A DNA stretch of 45,983 nt, from the NCBI RefSeq assembly GCF_004302915.1, contig NZ_QQBI01000024.1:1-45983 (forward strand). Reading direction: 5' to 3'. Source of the DNA: Komagataeibacter xylinus (GTDB lineage Bacteria > Pseudomonadota > Alphaproteobacteria > Acetobacterales > Acetobacteraceae). Below are positions 6,933-16,519 of the stretch, in pieces. Position 1 is the stretch's first letter. Each line of letters begins with the position of its first letter. The translations under genes were made by a program, and so were the position numbers. A model generated the notes under the pieces. The model was not told the origin of the DNA, did not search any database, and worked only from the letters and a program-made list of their open reading frames with translations.

Positions 6933-8216
6933 TCAGGCCCGGACCTGCCCCGTGCCGATCACCTCGTAACGGAAAGTGGTAAGCTGCTCGAGCCCGACCG
7001 GCCCACGGGCATGAAAGCGCCCGGTGGCGATGCCGATCTCGGCGCCAAAGCCGAACTCGCCGCCATCACAGAACTGGGTGGAGGCATTCCACATCACCAC
7101 CGCGCTATCCGTGCCGTTGAGGAAGGTGGTGGCGGCCTGCGCATCTTCCGTCACGATGGCCTCGGTATGGGCGCTGCCATAACGGGCGATATGGGCCAGC
7201 GCATCCTCCACGCCATCGACTACGGCAACCGAGAGCACGGCATCAAGCCATTCGGTGGCGAAATCCGCATCGGTGGCGGCAGGCAGGTCGGGGATGATCG
7301 CGCGCGCGCGATCATCGGCACGGAAGGTGCAGCCGCGGGTCGCCAGATCCTCGATCAGGCCGGGCAGGATTTTCGGCGCAATGGCCTGGTCCACCAGCAG
7401 CGTCTCGGTCGCGCCACAGATTCCGGGGCGGCGCAGCTTGGCGTTGAGCACGATGCGCCGCGCCATTTCCAGATCAGCCGCCGCATGCACATAGGTGTGG
7501 CAAAGCCCTTCGGCATGGGCCAGCACCGGCACGCGGGCCTCGGCACAGACACGCTCGACCAGCGACTTGCCACCACGCGGAATGATGAGGTCGATCAGCC
7601 CGGCGGCCCCCAGCATGGAGGCCACATGGGCGCGGTCGGCATCGGGCGGGATCTGCACGCATTCAACCGGCAGCCCCGCAGCCGCAAGCCCCGCCTGCAT
7701 GGCCGCATGGATCACGCGCGCGCTGTTCAGGCTGTCCGACCCGCCGCGCAGGATCACGGCATTGCCGGACTTGATGCACAGCCCCGCCGCATCCGCGCCC
7801 ACATTGGGGCGGCTTTCATAAATCATGCCAATCACGCCCACGGGCGTTGCCACCCGGCGGATGCGCAGGCCGTTGGGCCGGTCCCATTCCGCCATGATGT
7901 GCCCCACGGGGTCCGGCAGGGCGGCAATCTGTTCAAGCCCCTGCGCCATGGCCTCGACCCGCTCGGGGTTGAGTGTCAGCCGGTCACGGAAGGCAGCCGC
8001 CCCGGTAAACGCCGCCACGTCACGCGCATTGGCCGCGAGCAGTTCCGGCTGGGCCGCGCGCAGGGCGGCAGCGGCGGCACCCAGGGCCTTGTTGCGGGTT
8101 TCGGTCGTGCTGCGGGCCAGCACGCGGGCCGCCGTGCGGGAGGCGAGCGCCATGGTGCGGATCACGTCCGGCTGCGGTGCGTCGGCCCGCGTGGGGGTTG
8201 CAACAGCCTGGTCCAT
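6933..8216 (-). CDS. proA: Glutamate-5-semialdehyde dehydrogenase (gamma-glutamyl phosphate reductase)
   Basis: A 427-residue aldehyde-dehydrogenase-superfamily enzyme that reduces gamma-glutamyl phosphate with NADPH in proline synthesis. Landmarks include [28 protein letters not shown] (ATP/NADP region), IIPRGGKSL, the catalytic cysteine in [15 protein letters not shown] (about residue 260), TEAIVTED and the family ending [15 protein letters not shown]. Length is normal. proB is not in the window, but proC, the last enzyme of the pathway, is at 18606. It is followed closely by nadD. The N-terminal 20 residues before ASRTAA are variable, so a slightly shorter start is possible. Confidence 0.96.
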   Translation of the reverse strand: MDQAVATPTRADAPQPDVIRTMALASRTAARVLARSTTETRNKALGAAAAALRAAQPELLAANARDVAAFTGAAAFRDRLTLNPERVEAMAQGLEQIAALPDPVGHIMAEWDRPNGLRIRRVATPVGVIGMIYESRPNVGADAAGLCIKSGNAVILRGGSDSLNSARVIHAAMQAGLAAAGLPVECVQIPPDADRAHVASMLGAAGLIDLIIPRGGKSLVERVCAEARVPVLAHAEGLCHTYVHAAADLEMARRIVLNAKLRRPGICGATETLLVDQAIAPKILPGLIEDLATRGCTFRADDRARAIIPDLPAATDADFATEWLDAVLSVAVVDGVEDALAHIARYGSAHTEAIVTEDAQAATTFLNGTDSAVVMWNASTQFCDGGEFGFGAEIGIATGRFHARGPVGLEQLTTFRYEVIGTGQVRA

Positions 8217-8262
8217 GATCCGTAACTCCCTGATCTATTCCTGAACGGGCACTGTGCCCGTA

Positions 8263-9357
8263 TCAGACGTTAAAGCGGAACAGCAGGACATCACCATCCT
8301 GCACCACGTAATCCCGCCCCTCGATGCGCAGCTTGCCCGCCTCACGGGCACCGGCCTCGCCATTGCAGGCGATGTAATCATTATATGCAATGGTCTCGCA
8401 CGCAATGAAGCCCCGCTCGAAATCGTTATGAATGACGGCGGCGGCCTGCGGGGCCTTCGTGCCTTCGGTAATGGTCCAGGCCCGCGTCTCCTTGGGGCCT
8501 ACGGTAAAGTAGGTGCTCAGGCCCAGAAGGCGGTAGCCTGCGGCAATGACGCGGTCGAGCCCGCTATCCTTCAGGCCAAGCCCGTCCAGGAACTCGACCC
8601 GGTCTTCCGCGCCCAGCTGGCTCACTTCGGCCTCGATCGCAGCCGAGACGACAACCATCGCCGCCCCCTCTTCTTCCGCCCGCGCGCGCACGCGCTCGGA
8701 AAATTCGTTGCCGGTGGCAGCCGAGGCTTCATCCACGTTGCACACATACAGCACCGGCTTCGAGGTCATGAGCTGCAGGCGGCGCACGGCCTCCTCCTGC
8801 CCCGCCGGGATGGCCTTGCGCGCGGGCAGGCCCTCACGCAGGGCTTCGATCAGCGGCTCCATCAGTTCAACCTGGGCTGCCGCCTCGCGGTCATTTCCGC
8901 GCGCCTTCTTCTGCAGCGCCACGATCCGCTTCTCCAGCGATTCGAGGTCGGCCAGCATCAGTTCGGTCTCGATGATCTCGGCATCGCGGATGGGGTCCAC
9001 GCCACCTTCCACATGGGTGATGTCGTCATCTTCAAAGCAGCGCAGCACGTGGATGATGGCATCCACCTCGCGGATATTGGCCAGGAACTGGTTGCCCAGG
9101 CCCTCCCCGCGCGAGGCGCCGCGCACGAGGCCCGCAATGTCCACGAACTCGAGGCTGGTGGGCAGGATCTTCTGCGACTTGCCAATCCGCGCCAGTTCCG
9201 CCAGCCGCGCATCGGGCACGGCCACGCGCCCGACATTGGGCTCGATGGTGCAGAACGGATAGTTCGCGGCCTGCGCCGACGCGGTCTCGGTCAGGGCGTT
9301 GAACAGGGTCGATTTGCCCACGTTGGGCAGGCCCACGATGCCACAGTTAAAGCCCAT
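8263..9357 (-). CDS. ychF: Redox-regulated ATPase YchF (OLA1 family)
   Basis: A 364-residue TRAFAC-class P-loop protein. G1 is GLPNVGKST (residues 8-16), the switch region is DIAGLVRGASRGEGLGNQFL, and the G4 position reads NVDE instead of NKxD, the substitution that makes YchF prefer ATP to GTP. The C-terminal TGS domain ends in the family signature RDYVVQDGDVLLFRFNV. YchF associates with ribosomes and modulates oxidative-stress responses in Escherichia coli. It lies directly downstream of pth (6-bp gap), a very common pairing, and probably shares its transcript with pth and the L25 gene. Confidence 0.97.
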   Translation of the reverse strand: MGFNCGIVGLPNVGKSTLFNALTETASAQAANYPFCTIEPNVGRVAVPDARLAELARIGKSQKILPTSLEFVDIAGLVRGASRGEGLGNQFLANIREVDAIIHVLRCFEDDDITHVEGGVDPIRDAEIIETELMLADLESLEKRIVALQKKARGNDREAAAQVELMEPLIEALREGLPARKAIPAGQEEAVRRLQLMTSKPVLYVCNVDEASAATGNEFSERVRARAEEEGAAMVVVSAAIEAEVSQLGAEDRVEFLDGLGLKDSGLDRVIAAGYRLLGLSTYFTVGPKETRAWTITEGTKAPQAAAVIHNDFERGFIACETIAYNDYIACNGEAGAREAGKLRIEGRDYVVQDGDVLLFRFNV

Positions 9358-9363
9358 ACGCCC

Positions 9364-9936
9364 TTACTCCCCGGCCTGCGCGGCCATTCTTGTCATGAAC
9401 AGTTCCGGCCTGCCATCCGCCAGCAGCGTGGCTTCATCAGCCAACGTATCAAGCATCGGGTCCAGCCACTCGCGGTCCGTGCGGGAAAAATCGCCCAGCA
9501 CATGGCCCGTCACACGCTCGCGGCTGCCGGGATGCCCGATGCCAAGCCGCACGCGCCAGTATTCTTTCGTGCCCAGCATGCGGTCCATCGACCGCAGGCC
9601 GTTATGCCCCGCCGCCCCGCCGCCACGCTTGACGCGGATGCGGCCCGGCTCGAGGTCAAGTTCGTCATGGAAGGCCGTAATGGCCTCGGGCGGCAGCTTG
9701 TAGAAGGCCGCCGCCTGCTGAACGCTCTCGCCCGAGAGGTTCATGTAGGTCATGGGCTTGAGCAGCAGCACCTTGTGCCGCCCCACCATGCCTTCGGCAA
9801 TCTCGCCACGGAAGCGCTTGCGCCACGGGCCAAACCCGTGGCGCTGCGCAATCCGGTCCACCGCCATGAAGCCGACATTGTGACGATTCCGGCTCATCCC
9901 CGCCTCGGGATTACCAAGACCGGTCCAGAGCAGCAT
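9364..9936 (-). CDS. pth: Peptidyl-tRNA hydrolase
   Basis: A 190-residue Pth enzyme that releases peptides from prematurely dropped peptidyl-tRNA. The catalytic region is GLGNPEAGMSRNRHNVGFMAVD (His about residue 20, Asn about 10), with further landmarks LLLKPMTYMNLSGESV, FHDELDLEPGRIRVKRGGGAAGHNGLRSM and RVRLGIGHPG. All are in the usual places and the length is typical. It lies between the L25/Ctc gene (41 bp upstream) and ychF, the classical rplY-pth-ychF order. Confidence 0.97.
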   Translation of the reverse strand: MLLWTGLGNPEAGMSRNRHNVGFMAVDRIAQRHGFGPWRKRFRGEIAEGMVGRHKVLLLKPMTYMNLSGESVQQAAAFYKLPPEAITAFHDELDLEPGRIRVKRGGGAAGHNGLRSMDRMLGTKEYWRVRLGIGHPGSRERVTGHVLGDFSRTDREWLDPMLDTLADEATLLADGRPELFMTRMAAQAGE

Positions 9937-9977
9937 CGTTCAGTCTCCTGTCAGGGTTCGTGGCGGTGGGCGGGCAA

Positions 9978-10598
9978 TCAGCCCTCGGCTGCGCCTTCGG
10001 CGCCTTCAGCAGCCTCGGGCTCTTCATCAACACTCGGCGGCGCCACGTTGGCGATGACGAAGTTGTTGTCCTGCAGCACGGGGGTCACTTTTTCGGTGCC
10101 CTTGAGGTCTTCCCAGCGCACGTTGTCGTGGAAGTCGAGCTTGGACAGGTCGGCGGTGAAGAATTCCGGAATATCAGCCGGATCAACCACGACATCGACC
10201 GTGTGGCGGACGATGTTCATCACGCCACCGCGCTTGACACCCGGGGAGACATCTTCACCCGTGAAGCGGACTGCCACTTCCACATGCACCTTGTGGCCGG
10301 CGGCGAGGCGCTGGTAATCCACATGGATCGGGGCATCGGTTACGGGGTGCAGCTGGATCTCGCGCAGCAGGGCGTGCACGGATGCGCCACCTTCAACGGA
10401 GATGTCATAGATGCGCGAACGCCAGCCGGACTTGTGCAGCTCACGCTTCACGATACGGGGGTCGAGCGCGATCAGGGTGGGTTCCTGGCCGCCGCCATAG
10501 ATTACGCCGGGCACGTGGCCGGCACGCCTCGTTGCACGCGCTGCCCCCTTACCAGCCTTCGCGCGCGAAGAGACTTCGATTTTGGTGAATTTGGTCAC
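9978..10598 (-). CDS. rplY: 50S ribosomal protein L25/general stress protein Ctc
   Basis: A 206-residue member of the long (TL5/Ctc) form of L25, which binds 5S rRNA. The N-terminal L25 domain (residues 1 to about 90) contains [21 protein letters not shown] and [20 protein letters not shown]; the C-terminal beta domain follows ([21 protein letters not shown]). The acidic Ala/Glu tail is typical. The start is the GTG at 10598: an AGGAG stands 7 bases before it, and the resulting VTKFTKIEV fits family starts. A TTG seven codons upstream would include the ribosome-binding site in the coding frame and is rejected. It probably heads the rplY-pth-ychF transcript. Confidence 0.95.
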   Translation of the reverse strand: MTKFTKIEVSSRAKAGKGAARATRRAGHVPGVIYGGGQEPTLIALDPRIVKRELHKSGWRSRIYDISVEGGASVHALLREIQLHPVTDAPIHVDYQRLAAGHKVHVEVAVRFTGEDVSPGVKRGGVMNIVRHTVDVVVDPADIPEFFTADLSKLDFHDNVRWEDLKGTEKVTPVLQDNNFVIANVAPPSVDEEPEAAEGAEGAAEG

Positions 10599-10711
10599 TT
10601 GTCTGCTCCTGAAACACAAGCGCGCGGGCCTCCAGGGGTGCCAGCGCGTGCGCGGCGTTTAACGGAAAACCGCGCCTTATGCAATCACCAAGCCCGGACA
10701 GCCCCGGTTTT

Positions 10712-11302
10712 TCAGGAAAGCGCGGTGAGACTCCACACCTGCGTCGCCCCCGGCTCGGCCCACATGGGGGTAGCGTTGGGCAGGCGCACGTTGGGCTTGA
10801 GGTGCATGGCCGCGCGCAGCGCGCGGAACATCGCGCCATGGCACACGATCAGCGGCACGCCATCTTGCTCAAGCGCGCGATTGACGGCCGAGACCGCGCG
10901 CTCGCGCAGGTCGGCAAAGCTTTCGCCATCAGGGGGGGTATAGTCGCCCGCGATCCAGCTATCGTACCACGAGCCCATCGGCTTGCCTTCTTCCGCCCCG
11001 AAGCAGACTTCCTTCAGCCCGTCATCAAGGGCGACCTCCAGGCGGGGGGCGCCATGTGCCGCAAGCTGGTCGGCCACGATCTCGGCCGTGCGGCGTGCGC
11101 GCACCAGCGGCGAGGAGACAATGCGCACGATGGGCGCGTGGTCGCGCCAGTGCCGCGCCAGCAGCAGCCCTGCCGCCTCGGCCTGGGCAACACCCGTGGC
11201 ATTGAGCGGAATATCGGTGCGCCCCTGCGAGCGCCCCTGCGCATTCCAGTCCGTTTCCCCATGGCGCAGGTACCAGTATGGCCGGGTAATCAGGTCAGTC
11301 AT
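10712..11302 (-). CDS. Histidine phosphatase family protein (phosphoglycerate mutase-like)
   Basis: A 196-residue member of the histidine phosphatase superfamily. The catalytic RHG motif is in YLRHGETDWN (His near residue 14), followed by GRTDIPLN, SSPLVRARRTAEI, GEEGKPMG-type acidic loop and the second catalytic His in LIVCHGAMFRAL. The GpmB/CobC-like length suggests a broad-specificity sugar phosphatase rather than a glycolytic mutase; the substrate cannot be told. AAGGA 7 bases before ATG at 11302 sets the start. It stands between prs and the L25 gene on the same strand. Confidence 0.88.
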   Translation of the reverse strand: MTDLITRPYWYLRHGETDWNAQGRSQGRTDIPLNATGVAQAEAAGLLLARHWRDHAPIVRIVSSPLVRARRTAEIVADQLAAHGAPRLEVALDDGLKEVCFGAEEGKPMGSWYDSWIAGDYTPPDGESFADLRERAVSAVNRALEQDGVPLIVCHGAMFRALRAAMHLKPNVRLPNATPMWAEPGATQVWSLTALS

Positions 11303-11384
11303 GCGTCGTTCCTTCAACTCTACTACACCCTTGGGGGTAGCGCCGCGCGGGCGGGGCGGTCAATCCCGCCCTGCCCCAAAGCGT

Positions 11385-12374
11385 TCAGTCAAACAGCGAG
11401 GAAACGGAGCTTTCATCGGATATGGCCTGCATGGCGCGCGAAATCAGGGCCGCCGTGCTGATCTGGCGGATATTGGCCGATTCCTTCACCGCCTCGGTCG
11501 CCCTGATGCTGTCGGTCAGCGTCAGCATGCCCAGCGGTGACTGGGCCACGCGGCTGACCGCGCTGCCGGTCAGCACGCCGTGGGTCACATACGCCTCGAC
11601 TGCTGCGGCCCCGTGCTTCATCAGCGCTTCGGCCGCGTTGCACAGCGAGCCGCCGCTATCGACGATATCATCGACCAGGATGCAGTAACGGCCCCGCACG
11701 TCACCGATCACGTTCATCACCTCCGACACGCCCGCGCGTTCGCGGCGCTTGTCGATGATGGCAAGATCCACGTTCAGCCGCTGCGCGAGCTGGCGGGCGC
11801 GCACCACGCCGCCCACGTCGGGCGAGACGATCATGAGGTTGTGCGGGCCACCGGGAATGTCCATCGGCGGTGCGTCATAGGGCAGCGGGGGCTCGCCCTC
11901 GAGCTTCATGCGGCCACGGATGTCGCGCGTGAACAGGGGCGCTGCGTAAAGGTTATCGACCGGTATGTCGAAGAAGCCCTGGATCTGCATGGCGTGCAGG
12001 TCCATGGTCAGCACGCGGTTCGCACCGGCCTCGACCAGGATGTTGGCCACGAGCTTGGCGCTGATGGGCGTGCGGGGGCCGGATTTGCGGTCCTGCCGGG
12101 CATAGCCGAAATACGGCATGACCGCCGTGATGCGCCGTGCCGAGCCCCGGCGCAGGGCATCGAGCATGATCAGCAGTTCCATGAGGTTGTCATTGGTGGG
12201 CGAGCAGGTGCTCTGGATGACGAACACATCCTCGCCACGCACGTTTTCATGAATCTCGACAAAAATTTCCATGTCGGCAAAACGCCGCACGGTCGCGTTG
12301 CAGAGCGGTAGGCCCAGCTCCGCCGCAACTTTCTCGGCGAGAGGCAGGTTGCTGTTACAGGCGACAATTTTCAT
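11385..12374 (-). CDS. prs: Ribose-phosphate pyrophosphokinase
   Basis: A 329-residue PRPP synthetase, which transfers pyrophosphate from ATP to ribose 5-phosphate for nucleotide, His, Trp and NAD synthesis. It begins [17 protein letters not shown] and contains [37 protein letters not shown] (flexible loop) and the PRPP-binding loop [13 protein letters not shown] near residue 235. It is about 10 residues longer than the E. coli enzyme, owing to an insert after FTRDIRG. The start at 12374 is preferred because 30 upstream codons in the same frame do not resemble the family. Confidence 0.96.
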   Translation of the reverse strand: MKIVACNSNLPLAEKVAAELGLPLCNATVRRFADMEIFVEIHENVRGEDVFVIQSTCSPTNDNLMELLIMLDALRRGSARRITAVMPYFGYARQDRKSGPRTPISAKLVANILVEAGANRVLTMDLHAMQIQGFFDIPVDNLYAAPLFTRDIRGRMKLEGEPPLPYDAPPMDIPGGPHNLMIVSPDVGGVVRARQLAQRLNVDLAIIDKRRERAGVSEVMNVIGDVRGRYCILVDDIVDSGGSLCNAAEALMKHGAAAVEAYVTHGVLTGSAVSRVAQSPLGMLTLTDSIRATEAVKESANIRQISTAALISRAMQAISDESSVSSLFD

Positions 12375-12580
12375 CGTGTGACGCTCCCGGGCGGCGGTAG
12401 AGGCGCTGGAGGGCGGTTTTTCCGCCCCCGTCGTGTATGTGCGGCGTTCTATCAACCGGCACATGGCCTGTCACCTGCCTAAGGGTCTGCAAACCTGCAC
12501 GTCTGCCCCCCGTTGCCGATCCGTCACACCCTTGTGGCCTGCCGGGCAGCAGGGCCGCTTTTTTCTACAGGCCGCGCCAG

Positions 12581-12630
12581 AACGCCACCTTTTTTGAGAA
12601 AAGGCAGCACCCGGAAACTTTTATTATTTT
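12581..12630 (+). repeat. Double-hairpin repeat, half copy A
   Basis: Right half of the dispersed repeat: GAACGCCACC-type arm, T-run loop, AAAAGGCAGC, then ACCCGGAAACTTTT. The stem has two mismatches. It lies between the unknown lipoprotein gene and prs, which are co-directional on the minus strand. The rest of this 290-bp gap, including the prs promoter, has no other recognisable element. Confidence 0.6.
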
Positions 12631-12666
12631 TTATCAGGGCCTTGTTTTTTAAAGACCCATTCAAAT

Positions 12667-13653
12667 TCAGGGCTGCGCAGGAGCCGCGGAAGATGCGCTG
12701 GCCGCCGGGGCTGGAGCCGGTGCGCTGCCTGGCGCGGGCAGGGTGCCATCGGCGGCAAGCGGCGCGTTTTCGCGGCCGGAATAGCGGGTGATGATCTGGC
12801 GCACGGCCCCTGCCGCCTCATCGGCAGCGGCCACGGCCACATCGCCCCAGCGGGAATCCAGCGAATGGGCCGCGATGTCATGAATCTGGGTGGCAGCACC
12901 GGCTTCGGTGCCCTGTGCGTCGAGCACCTTCCATGTCAGCACGATATGCTGCTGCGGCGTGGTGGATGTAGTGGTCACCGCATCATTAAGCACCACGGTG
13001 CAGCGCACCGTGTAATCCGCGCCCGTCGCCGCATGCCGCAGGTCTTCATGCGCATCGGGGAAGGCGGCTGTAAAGGCGCGGGCCAATGCGCGGTCGCCAT
13101 CGCCCGGCGCGCCCTGCACGCCCGCGAAATAGACATGGGCGGGGCGATTCTTGAGGCTGTTGGGGTCTTTCTGCATCTGGGCGGCCTGGATGCCGGTCAG
13201 CAGTTCGGCAACCCCGGGGGCCACCTCCTGCGCCGAGCGGGTCTCAGCCTGCCCGTCCGTTGCCTGCCATTGCGCCGCGGGCACCGCGGCGCCGCTCATA
13301 TGGCCGCGTTCCTCGCCCTTGGGGGTCATGACGGCATAGGTGGGAATGACCGTGTCACCCTGCGCCGTGGTGGTCATTTTCAGCCACCAGTCACCCGGCT
13401 TGGCGGGCTGGCCCAGGGCGGGCACCGACTGCGCGAGCATGGCCTCGACCATGGCATGCTGCCAGGCCTGCGCGCCGGCCTCATCCGTGCCCGATGCACT
13501 GGAAACCGGCACGGCCAGCCGCGCGGTGGGGGGCTGCGCGCCGGAGCCATCATGGCGGAAGGGGTGCGGCACATCCACGCAGCCACCCAGCAGGGAAAGC
13601 CCCACAAGGGCCGCGAGCGCGCCCGACCGGCGGGCAAGAACGTCTGACATCAT
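12667..13653 (-). CDS. Unknown lipoprotein
   Basis: A 328-residue protein of unrecognised family. It begins with a lipoprotein signal peptide: basic ARR, hydrophobic core GALAALVGLSLL, lipobox LGGC with Cys at residue 25. The mature part is soluble-looking with no membrane segment, and the last 30 residues are Pro/Ala/Ser-rich, like a flexible tail. There are no Cys pairs or catalytic motifs that I can name. It starts 8 bp after the pgeF stop, so it is translated from the pgeF transcript; lgt, which lipidates such proteins, lies upstream in the same gene series. A longer in-frame extension across pgeF is rejected because the lipobox defines the N-terminus. Confidence 0.75.
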   Translation of the reverse strand: MMSDVLARRSGALAALVGLSLLGGCVDVPHPFRHDGSGAQPPTARLAVPVSSASGTDEAGAQAWQHAMVEAMLAQSVPALGQPAKPGDWWLKMTTTAQGDTVIPTYAVMTPKGEERGHMSGAAVPAAQWQATDGQAETRSAQEVAPGVAELLTGIQAAQMQKDPNSLKNRPAHVYFAGVQGAPGDGDRALARAFTAAFPDAHEDLRHAATGADYTVRCTVVLNDAVTTTSTTPQQHIVLTWKVLDAQGTEAGAATQIHDIAAHSLDSRWGDVAVAAADEAAGAVRQIITRYSGRENAPLAADGTLPAPGSAPAPAPAASASSAAPAQP

Positions 13654-13660
13654 GGCCCCC

Positions 13661-14461
13661 TTATACCGCCCGGCAGGCGATAACGGAAATCTGGTGCCCG
13701 ATCGGCCCACCCCCTGCCAGCGTGCGGCGACGATGGCTGAAAAACTGCGCCTCATCACGCAGCGTGTCGAGGCCAAGCGCCACGGCGGATCCCACCCCGC
13801 ACCGCTCAAGGCGCATGACGCAGAAACCCGGCAGGTCGAACATGAAATGCCCTGCCCGCCCAGCCGGGCGGAAAAACGCGCCAGCCGTTTCATCACACGC
13901 CAGCACGGCACTGCGCATGTCCGGCCCGACCTCGTAGCTGCCCGGCGCAATACAGGGACCGACCACAGCGGTGATCTCACCTGCGGCGCAGCCCAGCGCG
14001 CCCATTGCCGCCACCGTGGCCTCGATAATGCCGCCACACGCGCCCCGCCAGCCCGCATGGGCCGCGCCCACCACCGTGCCCTGCGCATTACTGAACAGAA
14101 TCGGCGCGCAATCCGCCGTAATCACGCCCAGCGCCAGGCCGGGCGTGGCGGTGACCAGCGCATCGCCCTCCGGCCCGGCCCCTGCGGGCCAGGGAGCTGT
14201 TGCCGTGAGCACCCGGTCGCCATGCACCTGTGTCAGGCCCAGAAGATGGTCGGGCGCGACACCGACATACCGCGCCACGCGGCGGCGGTTCTCGTGCAAG
14301 GCGCGGGGGTCATCAGCGGAGCGGGTCGAGCAGTTGAGCGTGGCATAGGGCCCGGTGGAGACCCCGCCAAGGCGGGTGAAAAATCCATGCCGCATGCCTT
14401 CAAGGGCCGGGGCCGGGGCCCGCACCACCTGCGCATCCGTGATCGCGCTATCCGTCATCAC
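13661..14461 (-). CDS. pgeF: Peptidoglycan editing factor PgeF (YfiH family)
   Basis: A 266-residue YfiH/PgeF protein, formerly annotated as a polyphenol oxidase or laccase domain. PgeF removes peptidoglycan precursors that wrongly carry L-Ser instead of L-Ala. The landmarks are GFFTRLGGVSTGPYATLN, LTQVHGDRV, GDALVT, TADCAPILF, GAAHAGWRGACGGI (metal-site His and Cys residues) and GPCIAPGSYEVG. Order and length are normal. A repeat element separates it from midA upstream. The unknown lipoprotein gene follows directly. Confidence 0.95.
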   Translation of the reverse strand: MMTDSAITDAQVVRAPAPALEGMRHGFFTRLGGVSTGPYATLNCSTRSADDPRALHENRRRVARYVGVAPDHLLGLTQVHGDRVLTATAPWPAGAGPEGDALVTATPGLALGVITADCAPILFSNAQGTVVGAAHAGWRGACGGIIEATVAAMGALGCAAGEITAVVGPCIAPGSYEVGPDMRSAVLACDETAGAFFRPAGRAGHFMFDLPGFCVMRLERCGVGSAVALGLDTLRDEAQFFSHRRRTLAGGGPIGHQISVIACRAV

Positions 14462-14501
14462 TGTTTTTCCCTTTACCCCTGACGGGCTGGCTTAAAGTCA
14501 T

Positions 14502-14580
14502 AAAAGTTTCCGGGTGCCACCCTTTTCCAAAAAGGCAGCGCCCCCTGAAGCTTTTGAAAAAAAAGCTTCACCAAAAACTT
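14502..14580 (-). repeat. Double-hairpin repeat, copy B
   Basis: Full copy. Outer inverted ends are AAGTTTCCGGGTG and CACCAAAAACTT. Inside are a GCC-type hairpin and the hairpin GAAGCTTTT/AAAAGCTTC. On the minus strand the element begins 2 bp after the stop codon of the midA-like gene, with the GAAGCTT hairpin nearest the gene. It probably ends or attenuates transcription between midA and pgeF. Confidence 0.8.
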
Positions 14581-14582
14581 CC

Positions 14583-15620
14583 CTATGCTGACTGCGGGGA
14601 GCGATCCTCGCGCAATCCCGCAAAACCCGGCAGGAGACCCGCCACCCCCACCGACAGCCCCAGCACGCGAAACAGCCGCCCCATCAGCTCAGGTGCGGCC
14701 AGCCGCCTTGCCGCCGCCCTGATGTCGTGTGCCTGGTCGGGTGCCGCGCGCGCAAGCTGCTCACAGCGCGCGCCCAGCCCGAGGGCTGCAAGGAAATCGC
14801 CCTGCTCCACACTCCCCCATGCATCCATCCCGCAAGCCGCCTGCGCCATGCTGGCAAAATCGACATGGGCGGTCAGGTCCGCCGTGCCGGGGCCGCATAG
14901 CGGGTCGACAGGCTGGCCCGCCCGTAGCGCCTGCAGGCTGTCACCCCAGGCCGGGGCGTCATAACCGTAATCAATCAGCAGCGCCGCCCCGCGCCCGCGT
15001 TGCAGGCGGGCGGCAAGGTTACGGACAAAATCGAGCGCGGGCTGGCAGGTTTCCAGCACGCAGCCCTCGGGAACGGACCGCGCACAAGCCGGGTGCCCGG
15101 ATGGCAGGACAGCCGCCTGCTCCACAAACCGCCCCGCCTGCACAAAGCGCTCCGCCCAGCCCTGCCCGTGGCGCACGAACTGGCGGATGGGCAGCGCATC
15201 CACAAACTCGTTGGCCAGCAGGACCAGAGGCCCCTCGGGCAGGCTGGCCAATCCATCATGCCAGTTGACCGGGTTGGGCGTGGCCGCCTTCAGGGCCGCG
15301 TTCTGGCAGGCGCGCAGGCGGGGCGAGGTCTCGATCAGGTGCACCTGTGCCGCTTCGTGGCAGGCGGGGGCAATGCTGCGCAGCAGGCGCAGGGCATCGG
15401 CCATGAGCGTGCCCCGCCCCGGACCGGCCTCGGCCAGCACGAAGGAGGCGGGGCGGCCAAGCTGCCCCCACACCACGGCCACCCACGCGCCCAGCAATTC
15501 ACCGAACATCTGCGAGATTTCAGGCGAGGTCGTAAAATCGGCAAACGGGTCGCGGCCTGCGTAATAGGCCGCGTTGGCCCGCGCCATGAAGTGGTCCAGC
15601 CGTTCGGGCTGCCCGGTCAT
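14583..15620 (-). CDS. SAM-dependent methyltransferase, MidA/NDUFAF7 family
   Basis: A 345-residue class I methyltransferase of the COG1565 (DUF185) family. Landmarks are YYAGRDPFADFTTSPEISQMFGELLGAW at the start, the SAM loop LAEAGPGRGTLMADAL (near residue 65), LLANEFVDALPIRQFV, and LLIDYGYDAP. In mitochondria the homologue NDUFAF7 methylates an Arg of the NDUFS2 subunit of complex I; the bacterial target is not established. The presence of an NDUFA12 gene at 37923 in the same window fits a complex I link. Its ATGA overlap with lgt shows that the two are translationally coupled. Confidence 0.9.
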   Translation of the reverse strand: MTGQPERLDHFMARANAAYYAGRDPFADFTTSPEISQMFGELLGAWVAVVWGQLGRPASFVLAEAGPGRGTLMADALRLLRSIAPACHEAAQVHLIETSPRLRACQNAALKAATPNPVNWHDGLASLPEGPLVLLANEFVDALPIRQFVRHGQGWAERFVQAGRFVEQAAVLPSGHPACARSVPEGCVLETCQPALDFVRNLAARLQRGRGAALLIDYGYDAPAWGDSLQALRAGQPVDPLCGPGTADLTAHVDFASMAQAACGMDAWGSVEQGDFLAALGLGARCEQLARAAPDQAHDIRAAARRLAAPELMGRLFRVLGLSVGVAGLLPGFAGLREDRSPQSA

Positions 15621-16471
15621 GCCTTGGCCCCGGCGTCATCTTCCGCCGGTTCCGCCATCACCACGGTGCGGGCGGGGCGCATATACGCATTAAGCATCAG
15701 ACCCAGCCCGCCAATGGCCATGGGCACGCACAGGACCTGCCCCATGGTCACGCCAAAGGGCAGGAAGCCGATGAACGCATCGGGCTCACGGAAGCATTCG
15801 CACACCGTGCGCGCCACCGCGTAGCCAAACAGGAACAGCCCGGCAATGAAACCAGGGTGCTGGCGCACCTTCAGGCTGCGCGAGACGCACCACAGCAGGG
15901 TGAACAGCAAAAGCCCCTCGGCAAAGGCTTCATAAAGTTCGGATGGATGGCGCGGCTCCGGCCCGGCATCGGGAAAGATCATGGCCCAGGGCAGCGAGGG
16001 CGAAGCGGGGCGGCCCCACAGTTCGCCATTGATGAAGTTGGCGATGCGCCCCAGCCCCAGCCCGATGGGCACCACCGTGGTGATCCGGTCGGAAAAGGCC
16101 AGGAAGCTCAGACCGTTGAGCCGCGTGAATGCAATCAGCGCAATGATCACGCCCGCAGCCCCCCCATGGAACGACATGCCCCCATGCCACACCTGCAATA
16201 TGGCCAGCGGGTGCGTGAGGTAATAGCCGGGCTGGTAGAACAGGATGTAGCCAAGCCGCCCACCCAGCACCACGCCCAGCGTGGCCCATGTCAGGAAGTC
16301 ATCGACCTGCAGCGCCGTGGCGGCCCGGGGTGCGAGGGCTGCGAGGCGGCGGGCAATGCGCCACCCCGCCACCAGCGCCACGATATAGGCCATGGCGTAC
16401 CAGCGTATGGCGAACGGCCCGAAATGGACCATTACCGGATCAAACTGCGGAAAGACCAGAACAGGCAGCAT
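15617..16471 (-). CDS. lgt: Phosphatidylglycerol-prolipoprotein diacylglyceryl transferase
   Basis: A 284-residue inner-membrane enzyme that attaches diacylglycerol to the lipobox Cys of prolipoproteins. There are about seven hydrophobic segments. The signature is WHGGMSFHGGAAG (essential His near residue 100) and LGLGRIANFINGELWGR (Lgt signature, with Arg and Asn-Gly-Glu), followed by HPSELYEAF. The C-terminal RPARTVV.. tail is charged. It lies 48 bp after hldD on the same strand and overlaps midA by 4 bp, so hldD-lgt-midA looks like one envelope operon. Confidence 0.97.
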   Translation of the reverse strand: MLPVLVFPQFDPVMVHFGPFAIRWYAMAYIVALVAGWRIARRLAALAPRAATALQVDDFLTWATLGVVLGGRLGYILFYQPGYYLTHPLAILQVWHGGMSFHGGAAGVIIALIAFTRLNGLSFLAFSDRITTVVPIGLGLGRIANFINGELWGRPASPSLPWAMIFPDAGPEPRHPSELYEAFAEGLLLFTLLWCVSRSLKVRQHPGFIAGLFLFGYAVARTVCECFREPDAFIGFLPFGVTMGQVLCVPMAIGGLGLMLNAYMRPARTVVMAEPAEDDAGAKA

Positions 16472-16519
16472 GGGCCGACTTTCAGTAATCAGGAAAGGAG
16501 CAGGGGCAGCACCCGATGC

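Noticed and set aside
8254-10317. A 687-codon open frame on the plus strand
   Set aside because: It lies opposite ychF, pth and the L25 gene, all well identified. High GC content opens the complementary frames; its product is His/Arg/Gln-rich without domains.
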